Shown here piece after piece: positions 6,274-14,839 of a DNA stretch of 64,000 bases; positions within the stretch are counted from its first letter, which is position 1, and every line of letters starts with the position of its first letter. The notes beneath the pieces are model-generated. The model saw nothing but the letters and a program-made list of their open reading frames with translations. It had not been told where the DNA came from and ran no database searches. The translations under genes and the position numbers were made by a program. Location: contig CANMCX010000015.1 of the NCBI GenBank assembly GCA_947496465.1, forward strand, positions 1 through 64,000, given 5' to 3'. This DNA comes from Marinifilum_A sediminis (GTDB lineage Bacteria; Bacteroidota; Bacteroidia; Bacteroidales; Marinifilaceae).

Positions 6274-8508
6274 ATGAATAGAAAGATGGAAAATAAGGAG
6301 GGTTTTATTGAGAAAAATGTAAGTAAATGCCCATTCACGGGTGGTACTAAAAGACAAACTGCAGGTGGGGGAACCTCTAATCGCGACTGGTGGCCAAATC
6401 AATTGAAATTAGATATTCTCCGTCAAAATTCCTCTAAATCGGATCCAATGGGCAAGGCTTTCAATTACGCCAAGGAATTTAAAAGTCTAAACTTAGGAGC
6501 GATTAAAAATGATTTATACAAACTAATGACCAATTCGCAAGACTGGTGGCCAGCAGATTTTGGTCATTATGGTCCTTTCTTTATCCGTATGGCCTGGCAT
6601 AGCGCTGGGACCTATCGCATATCCGATGGTCGTGGAGGTGCTGGTTCAGGAACTCAACGATTTGCACCACTAAACAGTTGGCCTGACAACGGAAACCTTG
6701 ATAAAGCTCGCTTGCTTTTATGGCCAATTAAAAAGAAATATGGAAAGAAAATCTCCTGGGCCGATCTCATGATTTTAGCAGGAAACTGTGCTTTGGAATC
6801 AATGGGTTTTAAAACTTTTGGTTTTGCAGGAGGGCGCGAGGATGTTTGGGAACCAGAGCAAGATATTTATTGGGGATCCGAAGCCGAGTGGCTGGGCGAC
6901 AAACGATACACAGGCGATCGTGAATTGGAAAACCCATTGGGAGCGGTTCAAATGGGATTGATTTATGTGAATCCTGAAGGTCCAAATGGAAATCCTGATC
7001 CCATTGCTGCAGCCCACGACATTCGTGAAACATTTGGTCGAATGGCAATGAATGATGAAGAAACCGTTGCCTTAATTGCAGGTGGTCACACATTTGGTAA
7101 AACTCACGGTGCAGCTGATCCCGACAAATATGTTGGCAGAGAACCAGCAGCAGCAAGTATAGCAGAACAAGGTTTGGGATGGAAAAACACTTTCGGAACT
7201 GGAAATGCCGGAGATACAATTACCAGTGGACTAGAAGGCACCTGGACTACAACACCTACCCAATGGAGTAATAACTTTTTTGAGAATCTGTTTGAATATG
7301 AGTGGGAATTGACCAAAAGTCCGGCAGGTGCTCACCAATGGAAACCAAAAGGTAATGCTGGCGAAGGCACTGTTCCGGATGCCCACGACCCATCAAAAAA
7401 GCATGCTCCAATCATGCTAACAACCGATCTTTCTTTAATTAAAGATCCGGCGTATGAAAAAATTTCAAGACGATTTTATGAGAATCCTGAGGAGTTTGCT
7501 GATGCTTTTTCCCGCGCCTGGTTCAAGTTAACACATAGAGATATGGGACCTATTTCTCGCTACCTGGGATCAGAAGTACCAACCGAAAAATTAATTTGGC
7601 AAGATCCTATTCCTGCTGCTACCTATCCATTAATTAATGATCAGGATATTGCTTCTTTAAAGAGTAAAATTCTTTCTGCCGGACTATCCGTCTCTCAATT
7701 GGTCTCTACAGCCTGGGCTTCTGCTTCTACCTTCCGTGGATCGGATAAGCGTGGTGGTGCCAATGGCGCTCGCATTCGTCTTGCTCCACAAAAGGATTGG
7801 GAAGTGAACAATCCTAAAGAATTATCGAAAGTCTTAGAAGCCTTAGAATGTATTCAGGAAGGATTCAATACAGCACAAACGAATGGTAAAATGGTTTCTA
7901 TGGCTGACCTAATCGTTTTGGGTGGATGTGCAGCTATTGAACTCGCCGCAAAGAATGGTGGATATTCTGTTACTGTTCCATTTAGTCCGGGACGTTCTGA
8001 TGCTTCTCAAGATCAAACTGATATTGAATCATTTGCTGTACTGGAACCAGTAGCAGATGGATTTCGAAATTATCTGAAAGGAAGTCATTTGGCTTCGGCT
8101 GAAGAATTATTGGTTGACAAAGCCCAATTGCTAACACTAACACCACCTGAAATGACAGTTTTGATTGGTGGAATGCGCGTTCTGAACACAAATTTTGATC
8201 AGTCAAAACATGGAGTCTTCACAAATAATAGGGAAACGCTAAACAATGACTTTTTTGTTCATCTGATTGATTTTGGAACGAGCTGGGAAGCAAAATCTGA
8301 AGATGAATCAGTATTTAATGGACAGGATCGAAAAACTGGTCATCTTAAATGGACAGGAACCCGGGTTGATCTCATTTTTGGATCAAACTCAGAACTTCGG
8401 GCATTAGCCGAAGTATATGCCTGCGAAGATGCACAAGAACAGTTCATTCATGATTTTGTGGCTGTATGGTCAAAAGTAATGAATCTTGATCGTTTCGATT
8501 TAATCTAA
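6274..8508 (+). CDS. katG: Catalase-peroxidase KatG
   Basis: A bifunctional haem enzyme that breaks down hydrogen peroxide (2 H2O2 to water and O2) and also works as a peroxidase. At 744 residues it has the usual two-domain length. Distal residues Arg105, Trp108 and His109 are in FFIRMAWHSAG. Trp108, Tyr231 (IYVNPEGPNG) and Met257 (GRMAMND) are positioned to form the Trp-Tyr-Met adduct needed for catalase activity. The proximal haem ligand is His272 (GGHTFGKTHG). The C-terminal, non-haem-binding copy of the peroxidase fold is present. There is no signal peptide, so it is cytoplasmic. ATG at 6286 is an alternative start. It stands alone, with a terminator just downstream; a peroxide-responsive promoter is likely, but no operator was recognised. 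Confidence 0.97.
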   Translation: MNRKMENKEGFIEKNVSKCPFTGGTKRQTAGGGTSNRDWWPNQLKLDILRQNSSKSDPMGKAFNYAKEFKSLNLGAIKNDLYKLMTNSQDWWPADFGHYGPFFIRMAWHSAGTYRISDGRGGAGSGTQRFAPLNSWPDNGNLDKARLLLWPIKKKYGKKISWADLMILAGNCALESMGFKTFGFAGGREDVWEPEQDIYWGSEAEWLGDKRYTGDRELENPLGAVQMGLIYVNPEGPNGNPDPIAAAHDIRETFGRMAMNDEETVALIAGGHTFGKTHGAADPDKYVGREPAAASIAEQGLGWKNTFGTGNAGDTITSGLEGTWTTTPTQWSNNFFENLFEYEWELTKSPAGAHQWKPKGNAGEGTVPDAHDPSKKHAPIMLTTDLSLIKDPAYEKISRRFYENPEEFADAFSRAWFKLTHRDMGPISRYLGSEVPTEKLIWQDPIPAATYPLINDQDIASLKSKILSAGLSVSQLVSTAWASASTFRGSDKRGGANGARIRLAPQKDWEVNNPKELSKVLEALECIQEGFNTAQTNGKMVSMADLIVLGGCAAIELAAKNGGYSVTVPFSPGRSDASQDQTDIESFAVLEPVADGFRNYLKGSHLASAEELLVDKAQLLTLTPPEMTVLIGGMRVLNTNFDQSKHGVFTNNRETLNNDFFVHLIDFGTSWEAKSEDESVFNGQDRKTGHLKWTGTRVDLIFGSNSELRALAEVYACEDAQEQFIHDFVAVWSKVMNLDRFDLI

Positions 8509-8535
8509 TAGTGATATAAAATAAGTTTTAACATC

Positions 8536-8565
8536 AAAGGTGGTCCATCAACAGATCACCTTTTT
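8536..8565 (+). terminator. Rho-independent terminator between katG and a convergent ORF
   Basis: AAAGGTGGTC (8536-8545) pairs with GATCACCTTT (8554-8563) with one G-T pair, followed by a T run. It can act for both strands. Confidence 0.7.
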
Positions 8566-8569
8566 CATA

Positions 8570-8863
8570 TTACACCACCTCTCCTCTCGTATAGTTGATT
8601 AAATCCAATAACAGATCGACAATATTTTCAGAACTGCTTTTTTTTAAGCCATCATGCATGCAAAACTGTACTATTCCCGTTTCGCCTCGATAAATAAAAA
8701 GTCCAATATTTCGGCAATTCTCCTGAGAATAGATTTTTATTTGATTTATTGTAGTTCCTCTGGCATCACAATACAAACAATCCATCTTCCAGAAAATATT
8801 CTTATTCTCTGTAGATAATTTGTTTAATAAATTCAATATGATGATTCTATCAATCATACCCAT
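8570..8863 (-). CDS. Small hypothetical protein
   Basis: About 97 residues if the ATG at 8863 is the start (a TTG at 8881 in frame is less likely). The middle has four cysteines (CLYC, NCRN, QFCMH) that might bind metal, and the C-terminus is helical (SSSENIVDLLLDLINY). No family was recognised. It converges on katG with a shared terminator between them, which mildly supports a real gene. An intact frame and reasonable composition are the only other evidence. Confidence 0.4.
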   Translation of the reverse strand: MGMIDRIIILNLLNKLSTENKNIFWKMDCLYCDARGTTINQIKIYSQENCRNIGLFIYRGETGIVQFCMHDGLKKSSSENIVDLLLDLINYTRGEVV

Positions 8864-9140
8864 TACGAGTTTAAACCACAAGTGGCAGTAAAATGAAAAC
8901 TTACTTTCTCAAATTAAATGCTGGGCATATAGATGGGATGTGTAATGCTATTTAAGATATAACGATCAAATTACAATATAGTTCATTTTTTCAGTACTTA
9001 ATACGAGATATTATTGGAAACACTCTCCTACCCTATTTAAATCACTTCTTAATTCATGGCTCAATTAATTCCATAATGATATAATATGTAAATTTATCAG
9101 CCTTATTCACCATGAAAATTGATAATGAAAAAATCAAACA
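8864..9140. other. Intergenic region with promoter-like 25-mer
   Basis: AT-rich and without a gene. The only notable element is CATAATGATATAATATGTAAATTTA (9072-9096, described separately). Confidence 0.4.
9072..9096 (+). promoter_or_regulatory. Promoter-like 25-mer, also found before lgt
   Basis: The 25 bases match those at 11802-11826 at 23 positions. Both contain TAATATGTAAATTTA, whose TAAATTTA part resembles the Bacteroidota -7 box TAnnTTTG. It lies 44 bases before the M23 peptidase start. Confidence 0.45.
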
Positions 9141-9737
9141 ATGATTAAAACCGGATTTCTATACCTGCTTCTTCTCCTTTTTCCAGATTACAATATGGAA
9201 TGCAATCTGCCTATCAATTCTTCAGATAGAAAATCCATCGATTTTATACGTTTAACTGATATTGGCGAATTTGGTCTTCTAAGAAAAGAGAGACCGGGCG
9301 TTCCTTCTCATTATCACACCGGTATTGATATTAAGAGACCTTCGAACAACTACCATAACGAACCAATTTTTGCAATTTCGGAAGGTAGGGTAATTAGCAT
9401 TCGTAAAGATGGTCCCTACGCACAAGTAATTATTGAACACGGAGATTCTGATTTTTGGACAGTTTATGAACACATTGCAGGAATAAGAGTCGAATTGTAT
9501 CAGCAGGTGAATCCAAATACGCCAATAGCCAGATTCATGAATAAGGAAGAGTTACACAAATATGGTTGGCAATTCGATCATTTTCATTTCGAAGTTCTTA
9601 AAATGCCTCCAACCCGATTAAAAAAGAATAGTACCAAACCCTTCAGGTTATTTTCATCATATACGCTAGCCTGTTATACCAAAGATGATTTGAAACGGTA
9701 CTTTTATGATCCCATTGAATTTTTGAAAAAACATTAA
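9141..9737 (+). CDS. M23-family (LytM-like) peptidase
   Basis: A 198-residue exported protein with an N-terminal hydrophobic segment (about 5-15). M23 zinc peptidases cut peptide cross-links of peptidoglycan or act as regulators. Visible motif residues are His59 and Asp63 (HYHTGID, the HxxxD pair) and His147 and His149 (DHFHFEV, the HxH pair), with His111 in YEHIAGI between them, so the site looks complete. The start chosen is the first ATG with a following hydrophobic stretch. A promoter-like 25-mer shared with lgt lies upstream. It probably acts in the periplasm; whether it cuts the wall or a bacteriocin-like target is unknown. Confidence 0.8.
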   Translation: MIKTGFLYLLLLLFPDYNMECNLPINSSDRKSIDFIRLTDIGEFGLLRKERPGVPSHYHTGIDIKRPSNNYHNEPIFAISEGRVISIRKDGPYAQVIIEHGDSDFWTVYEHIAGIRVELYQQVNPNTPIARFMNKEELHKYGWQFDHFHFEVLKMPPTRLKKNSTKPFRLFSSYTLACYTKDDLKRYFYDPIEFLKKH

Positions 9738-9825
9738 AACTAAATTGTAAAAATCAATCTATCACAATAAATTCTAATCACTAACCCTCCAACCAAACAT
9801 TGGTTGTATTTAGCACCTTAATTAA

Positions 9826-10818
9826 ATGAAAAACAAAATAATTTTTCGAATTCATTTATCCATCTTTGCAGGAATACTATTAATAATCGCAAACGGATGC
9901 GATAATGAAGACGCAATAGAATTACCAAAATTAACAACCACAAGTCTTACTGAAATTACACAATCATCTGTTAAAACAGGGGGTGAAATTATCAGTAATG
10001 GTGGTACTGAAATTATATCTCAAGGTATTTGTTGGGGCACTGTTCCAAATCCAACAATCAACTCTAGCCTTATAGCCGACACAACAAAAACAAATTCGTT
10101 TACAAGCCTGTTATCTGATTTGAAAGACAATACAACATATTATCTGAGGGCATATGCAACTAATAGTAGTGGTACAGCCTATGGAAATGAGCTTAGTTTT
10201 ACAAGTCTAGCTTTCAACACCTACATTGTAACTGATATTGAAGGCAATACTTATAATGCCTTAACCATTGGCTCACAAGATTGGTTTACAGAGAACCTTA
10301 AAACCAGCCATTATTCAAATGGAGATTTAATACCTGATGGAACAGAGATAGGTGATATTTCAAGCGAAACAAATCCTAAATATTGTTTCACATACGATAA
10401 CAATTCAGATAACATTACTACTTACGGTAAACTTTATACTTGGTATACTGTAACCGACAGTCGAAATATTTGTCCTGATGGCTGGCATGTACCAACAGAT
10501 ACTGAATGGATAACTCTAACAAAATATTTAGGAGGAGAGAGTACTGCTGGTGGTAAATTAAAAGAGATAGGTACAAATCACTGGAAAAGTCCAAATGAAG
10601 GAGCAAGTAATGAAAGTGGTTTCTCCGCTATTCCAGGAGGCTATCGCTATCAGGATGGTACATTTCAAACCAAAGGATACCTAGCTTACTGGTGGTCGTC
10701 AACAGAAGATAATGAGGAAAATGCATCATTCCGCCGAATCAATTATGTTAGTAGTGATATTTACAAGCTGAACTACCTTAAAACTCATGCTTTTTCGGTA
10801 CGTTGTATAAAAAATTGA
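9826..10818 (+). CDS. FISUMP-domain lipoprotein
   Basis: A 330-residue lipoprotein: signal peptide with lipobox ending at Cys25 (IIANGC). A fibronectin-III-like region follows (about 35-128: GICWG, NTTYYLRAYATNSSGTAYG). The C-terminal half (about 130-330) is the domain seen in Fibrobacter major paralogous (FISUMP) proteins: NALTIGSQDWFTENLK, GRLYTWY-like GKLYTWYT, CPDGWHVPTDTEW, SGFSAIPGGYR, YWWSSTE and a C-terminal FSVRCIKN. Such proteins are surface-exposed in Bacteroidota and are thought to bind or adhere; no enzymatic role is known. It stands alone on its strand, with no obvious operon partner. Confidence 0.88.
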   Translation: MKNKIIFRIHLSIFAGILLIIANGCDNEDAIELPKLTTTSLTEITQSSVKTGGEIISNGGTEIISQGICWGTVPNPTINSSLIADTTKTNSFTSLLSDLKDNTTYYLRAYATNSSGTAYGNELSFTSLAFNTYIVTDIEGNTYNALTIGSQDWFTENLKTSHYSNGDLIPDGTEIGDISSETNPKYCFTYDNNSDNITTYGKLYTWYTVTDSRNICPDGWHVPTDTEWITLTKYLGGESTAGGKLKEIGTNHWKSPNEGASNESGFSAIPGGYRYQDGTFQTKGYLAYWWSSTEDNEENASFRRINYVSSDIYKLNYLKTHAFSVRCIKN

Positions 10819-10870
10819 TCGTATGATCATTTACTTACAAGAAAATAATTAGCTAAATACTACTCAAAAC

Positions 10871-11266
10871 ATAGTTAAAACACTAATTCTATTTTTTGCA
10901 TTCTTCCAAATGGCACTTTATTCTTTTGCTCAGAAATAAGGTGCCATTACCATGGATGATGTGCCCTACTCAATCAAATACAAAAAGAATAATTTTAATC
11001 CTATTCTTCTGAATCGTTTGGATTCGTTAAAGATTCCTGTAGCCATTTTTAAAAACGAAGGTCTTTTGGGTAAAACTATACATTCGTCGAAAAACAAAAG
11101 CCTACTGGAGAATTGAGTGAAGACAGTATTCATTACCATAGGAAATCCTACTTACCACCCAAGCAGATGTTCCAAAGTAAGTGTTGATTCATTTATGCGT
11201 GGTGTGATAAAAATACTTTTACAATCCCATTTATTTTTTGAAAGATCGCACAAACTAATCTATTGA
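10871..11266 (+). pseudogene. Polysaccharide deacetylase (NodB-like), degraded
   Basis: Reading from an ATA that sits where a start codon should be, the frame gives a signal peptide (LILFFAFF...YSFAQ), a stop (TAA 10937-10939), then in the same frame GAITMDDVPYS, which matches the TFDDxP motif of NodB deacetylases, and DSLKIPVAIFKNEG. The frame then ends at about 11115. Another frame continues with ITIGNPTYHPSRCSKVSVDSF, which resembles the GNHTxSHP metal-binding motif with the histidines disrupted. At least one stop, one lost start and one frameshift are visible, and the C-terminal part is missing. It once removed acetyl groups from a sugar polymer; it is now surely inactive. Confidence 0.65.
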
Positions 11267-11322
11267 TATTGAACCTTATACTCAACTTGCACTTTAAAAA
11301 GAACTACCAATTAAAATAGCAT

Positions 11323-11580
11323 AACGGAAGATAGAAAACTCCTGACGGGAAATATATTAGGTCTGACGGAACATTTGTTGGAGCCAACGGAACTTAGGAA
11401 AGTGTTTTTTGAGCCTAAAATGTACTCATTTTATCTTCCGCTAGCTCCAACGGAAGTTCAAAACCTCTTTTTTAAGCTTCCGTTAGGTACTTTTTACCAT
11501 CCGTAGAGCATTTCCTAAGTTCCGTAATCTTGAAAATACTTTCCGCTAGCTCCTAAACCTAGCTTAGAAAATCTTTTCCG
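11323..11580. repeat. Structured block of GGAA/TTCCG inverted repeats
   Basis: About ten copies of short CGGAA or TTCCG words lie within 260 bases. CGGAACTTAGGAAA (11388-11401) is the exact complement of TTTCCTAAGTTCCG (11511-11524). AACGGAAGATA (11323-11333) pairs with TATCTTCCG (11432-11440). TTCCGCTAGCTCC occurs twice (11436-11448 and 11541-11553). There is no coding frame. It could be a folded RNA, a decayed mobile end, or a repeat array. Confidence 0.45.
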
Positions 11581-11801
11581 ATAATGTCTGATACTGTCTT
11601 AAGTTTTATATTAAAAAGAGAAAGCAATTCATACATCAGGAGCCTGATATTATGAATATTTACCATGAATATCAGGAATTAACAAAGAATAAGAACATAG
11701 TAAACCACTCCTATTTAATCTACAGAATAGAAAAAGTTAAGAATATTGTAAATCACTCTTGTCTATTTATAATTTTTCTTTTTATCACAAGCAATTCAAT
11801 T

Positions 11802-11826
11802 CATAATGAATTAATATGTAAATTTA
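11802..11826 (+). promoter_or_regulatory. Promoter-like 25-mer before lgt
   Basis: This is the partner of the element at 9072-9096 (23 of 25 bases equal). The TAAATTTA box is 91 bases from the lgt start chosen here. Confidence 0.4.
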
Positions 11827-11916
11827 CCGAATCTATTCATACCAAATAAGTGCATGATTCTTTTGAAATTAAATTCAAGAGAGTTGAATCAACACTTCTT
11901 AAGAATTAATCAGTAT

Positions 11917-12762
11917 ATGATTCTGAATTACATTAATTGGAACCCCGAACCGGAAATTGTTAATCTTTTCGGCATTTCGATTCGCTACTACGGATTGCTA
12001 TTTGTAACAGGTATTTTTTTATGCATATCCATTTTAGGCTGGATTTTTAAACGTGAAAATATTCCGGATGCCAACCTGGAGAAACTATCCATTTATGGAA
12101 TTGTAGGAATATTGGCAGGAGCTCGCCTGGGACATTGTTTGTTTTATGAACCAGCTTATTACTTTTCAAATCCTTTGGAAATGATTCTTCCCATTAAGTT
12201 TTTAAATGAAGGAGGAATAAAATTTACTGGCTATCAAGGTTTGGCAAGTCATGGAGGTGCATTGGGGCTTATTGTTGCCTTGATTATCTATTCTAAAAAA
12301 ACAAAACATGCCATTCTCGATACTATTGATTTAATTGCTGTTGTAGCAGCATTGGGTGGCGCTTTTATTAGGCTTGCCAATCTTATGAATTCGGAAATTA
12401 TTGGAATGCCTACTACCAAGCCATGGGGATTTGTATTCCAAAGAGTAGATTTAATTCCACGACACCCGGCACAATTGTACGAAGCCCTATCCTACTTTCT
12501 GATATTTGCCATTAGCTTTTGGCTATACAAAACCAAAAGAGAACATCTCAAAAACGGTTTCTTCTTTGGTCTTTGCCTACTACTCATTTTCACGGCTCGC
12601 TTCTTTATCGAATTCCTTAAAGAAAGACAAGTGGATTTCGAAGCCAACATGCAATTAGACATGGGACAACTATTAAGTATTCCCTACATATTAGTTGGAC
12701 TTGGTTTTATTCTTTATGCTTTTAAAAAGCATAAAATGCTAAAAGTTTCACCCACGATATAA
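11917..12762 (+). CDS. lgt: Prolipoprotein diacylglyceryl transferase
   Basis: Transfers diacylglycerol from phosphatidylglycerol to the lipobox cysteine of prolipoproteins, the first step of lipoprotein maturation at the inner membrane. About 281 residues from the ATG at 11917; an upstream in-frame ATG at 11854 would add 21 residues without similarity to the family. Seven membrane segments. Family motifs seen: RYYGLLF near the N-terminus, GARLGHCLFYEP, the Lgt signature RLANLMNSEIIG, and RHPAQLYEA. The following methyltransferase gene starts 10 bases after the stop, so the two are probably co-transcribed. The many lipoproteins in this window (at 9826, 21180, 27611 and 29900) are its likely substrates. 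Confidence 0.95.
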   Translation: MILNYINWNPEPEIVNLFGISIRYYGLLFVTGIFLCISILGWIFKRENIPDANLEKLSIYGIVGILAGARLGHCLFYEPAYYFSNPLEMILPIKFLNEGGIKFTGYQGLASHGGALGLIVALIIYSKKTKHAILDTIDLIAVVAALGGAFIRLANLMNSEIIGMPTTKPWGFVFQRVDLIPRHPAQLYEALSYFLIFAISFWLYKTKREHLKNGFFFGLCLLLIFTARFFIEFLKERQVDFEANMQLDMGQLLSIPYILVGLGFILYAFKKHKMLKVSPTI

Positions 12763-12771
12763 ATACTAGCT

Positions 12772-13563
12772 ATGGACAGTTTCGAACACAACAGAGAAAG
12801 CTGGAACGAATTAACCACCTTACATGCTGATTCTAGTTTTTACGATTTGAAAGGTTTTAAAAATGGAAAATCATCTTTAAACCACATCGAGCTTGAAGAA
12901 TTGGAAGACCTTAAAGGAAAGAAATTGCTTCATCTGCAATGTCATTTCGGAATGGACACCTTGTCCTTAGCACGTGAAGGTGCCTATGTAACTGGTGTTG
13001 ACATGTCTGATACTTCCATAGATAAAGCTAAGGAATTGGCTTCGGAATTAAACATTCCTGCCCGGTTTATTCGTTCAAATGTATACGATTTAGAAAATGT
13101 TCTAGATGAAAGCTATGATATTGTCTACACTTCTTACGGGGCAATCAATTGGTTGGATGATCTTGACAAATGGGCACAGATCATTCGCAAATATTTAAAG
13201 CCAGGTGGCATATTCTATATGGTAGAATTTCATCCTTTCGTTTATAGCATGAATGATGAATTTGAAATTTCGGAAAGCTATTTTAAGACAAAGGCTCTAG
13301 AAACTAGAGTCGATAAATCGTACACCGACAATTCAGAAGTTGAAGAAAAAAACTTAAAGCATATTGAGTGGCATCATAGCCTTAGCGAAGTAATTAACAG
13401 TTTAATAAAAAGTGGGCTTCAAATTGAATTCCTAAACGAGTTCCCATATCAGGTTTACAACTGCTTCCCAAACCTAATCGAAATAGAAGAAGGAAAATGG
13501 GTTTCTGAAAAACATGGAGATAAAATCCCTTACATGTATTCAATAAAAGCCAGCAAATTTTAA
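12772..13563 (+). CDS. Class I SAM-dependent methyltransferase
   Basis: A 263-residue cytoplasmic protein. A Rossmann-like SAM fold is visible: motif I around LLHLQCHFGMDTLSLAREG (about 54-72; Gly-rich loop replaced by CHFGMD, as in a common subgroup), the acidic ribose-binding residue in VTGVDMS, then SNVYDL, YDIVYTSYGAINWL and LKPGGIFYMVEFHP. This subgroup belongs to Methyltransf_25/11-type enzymes of unknown small-molecule substrate. It is placed 10 bases after lgt. The substrate cannot be read from the sequence. Confidence 0.85.
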   Translation: MDSFEHNRESWNELTTLHADSSFYDLKGFKNGKSSLNHIELEELEDLKGKKLLHLQCHFGMDTLSLAREGAYVTGVDMSDTSIDKAKELASELNIPARFIRSNVYDLENVLDESYDIVYTSYGAINWLDDLDKWAQIIRKYLKPGGIFYMVEFHPFVYSMNDEFEISESYFKTKALETRVDKSYTDNSEVEEKNLKHIEWHHSLSEVINSLIKSGLQIEFLNEFPYQVYNCFPNLIEIEEGKWVSEKHGDKIPYMYSIKASKF

Positions 13564-13600
13564 ATACAGATAAACTTACTCCAATCAAAATTTCTCAATT

Positions 13601-14716
13601 ATGAAAAAATTAAGTTTTCTAGTACTATTCATTGCATTTCATCTAATTGTAAATGCCCAAGCCAAAAGAACTTCCTATCTCTACAATGCCTACACAATCA
13701 ATTCTGATGGCCAAAAAGAGAATCATCCAGCACTGAACAATTCTCAAAAAAACATGGGTATACTGGTAAATGCTGATATGCCCTACAATCATTTGTATAT
13801 AATCAGTGCAGATACGCTTTACGCCGAAAAAACATATAAAAACATCACTTATCCTTACGATTGTATCGTTCAAACTAATGATGTATCCTATTCCTACAAT
13901 GCTCAAACTGGCACAAAATTCAGGTATTACTCAAGACGACGAGATTTCCCTGAAGGTCAATACAAAAAAACACAGAAAAAAGTATCCGATTTAAAAGGTA
14001 AAAAGTACGAATGCTACAAAGCCGAGAATAATTTTATTCAAAGTTACATTTGGATTGAAAAAAATGGGGAAACAGTTGAAGGAGATCAATTCTTTTATGG
14101 ACTATCATTTAATAACAATTTAATTTTAAGACAAGAGACGTATTTTAAGAAATCTAAGAAAACACGAGTAAGAAAATTCCTAGAAATTCAGACTACAGAT
14201 GTTCCAACTTGTTCTGAAAAAATAAAATGGATTGAAAACAGAAATGATGATACACGAATGTATTCATCGCTTACCGAAAACCAAAACCTTAAACTTTCGC
14301 CCATAAAAGTAGGTGATACAGCACCAAATCTCTTTTACAAGAAATTAAATTTTAAGAAATCTTCCCTAAATTCTTTCAAAGAAAATGGCAAGTTTACATT
14401 AGTAGAGTTTTGGGGAACCTGGTGTGGACCTTGTCTTGCCGCAACACCAAAACTAAAGACTTTGTATAAATCTCATAAAGATAAACTCGATATTATTTCA
14501 ATAAATTCGAAAGATCGTCGGTCATCCTATGTGAAACAATTAATTGATCTTAAACAAATCAATTGGAATCATGCTTATGCTTCCAAAGAATTTCTAACAA
14601 TATTAAATCCTCTTGATAGGTTTCCAACCATGGTTTTACTTGATGATAACATGAAAGTACTTTTTATTGGAAACCCCAATGTAGATATGGATAAGGTCAT
14701 AGATTTAATAAAGTAA
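13601..14716 (+). CDS. TlpA-like thioredoxin-domain protein with GLPGLI-type N-terminus
   Basis: A 371-residue exported protein. Signal peptide (about 1-20, ending VNAQ). The N-terminal 240 residues resemble GLPGLI-type secreted regions, with weak similarity only. The C-terminal domain is a thioredoxin fold of the TlpA/AhpC-TSA group: PNLFYKKLNFKKSSL, then FWGTWCGPC with Cys275 and Cys278, and a cis-Pro region RFPTMVLLDD. Such proteins reduce or rearrange disulfides in the periplasm. It lies 37 bases after the methyltransferase on the same strand. Substrate proteins are unknown. Confidence 0.82.
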   Translation: MKKLSFLVLFIAFHLIVNAQAKRTSYLYNAYTINSDGQKENHPALNNSQKNMGILVNADMPYNHLYIISADTLYAEKTYKNITYPYDCIVQTNDVSYSYNAQTGTKFRYYSRRRDFPEGQYKKTQKKVSDLKGKKYECYKAENNFIQSYIWIEKNGETVEGDQFFYGLSFNNNLILRQETYFKKSKKTRVRKFLEIQTTDVPTCSEKIKWIENRNDDTRMYSSLTENQNLKLSPIKVGDTAPNLFYKKLNFKKSSLNSFKENGKFTLVEFWGTWCGPCLAATPKLKTLYKSHKDKLDIISINSKDRRSSYVKQLIDLKQINWNHAYASKEFLTILNPLDRFPTMVLLDDNMKVLFIGNPNVDMDKVIDLIK

Positions 14717-14787
14717 GTTTTAGCTTTAAATACTGTCATAAACCAATCTAATAACAGTAAAACTAGAAAAGATCTTCTTAAAATATT

Positions 14788-14795
14788 TACTTTTG
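14788..14795 (+). promoter_or_regulatory. -7 box TACTTTTG before the U32 gene
   Basis: A perfect match to the Bacteroidota -7 consensus TAnnTTTG, 44 bases before the TTG start of the U32-family gene. No clear -33 TTTG is seen at the proper distance. Confidence 0.5.
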
Positions 14796-14839
14796 GAGCT
14801 AAATAGATTGAATATACATCTATTATAGCTAGAGATATT

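Noticed and set aside
6809..7219. Long minus-strand frame within katG
   Set aside because: It lies antisense to a certain gene, with no signal peptide, domain or promoter.
11652..11849. Open frame of 65 codons before lgt with a repeated KNIVNHS phrase
   Set aside because: The repetition comes from an AT-rich direct repeat, the composition is odd, and the frame overlaps the promoter-like element of lgt.
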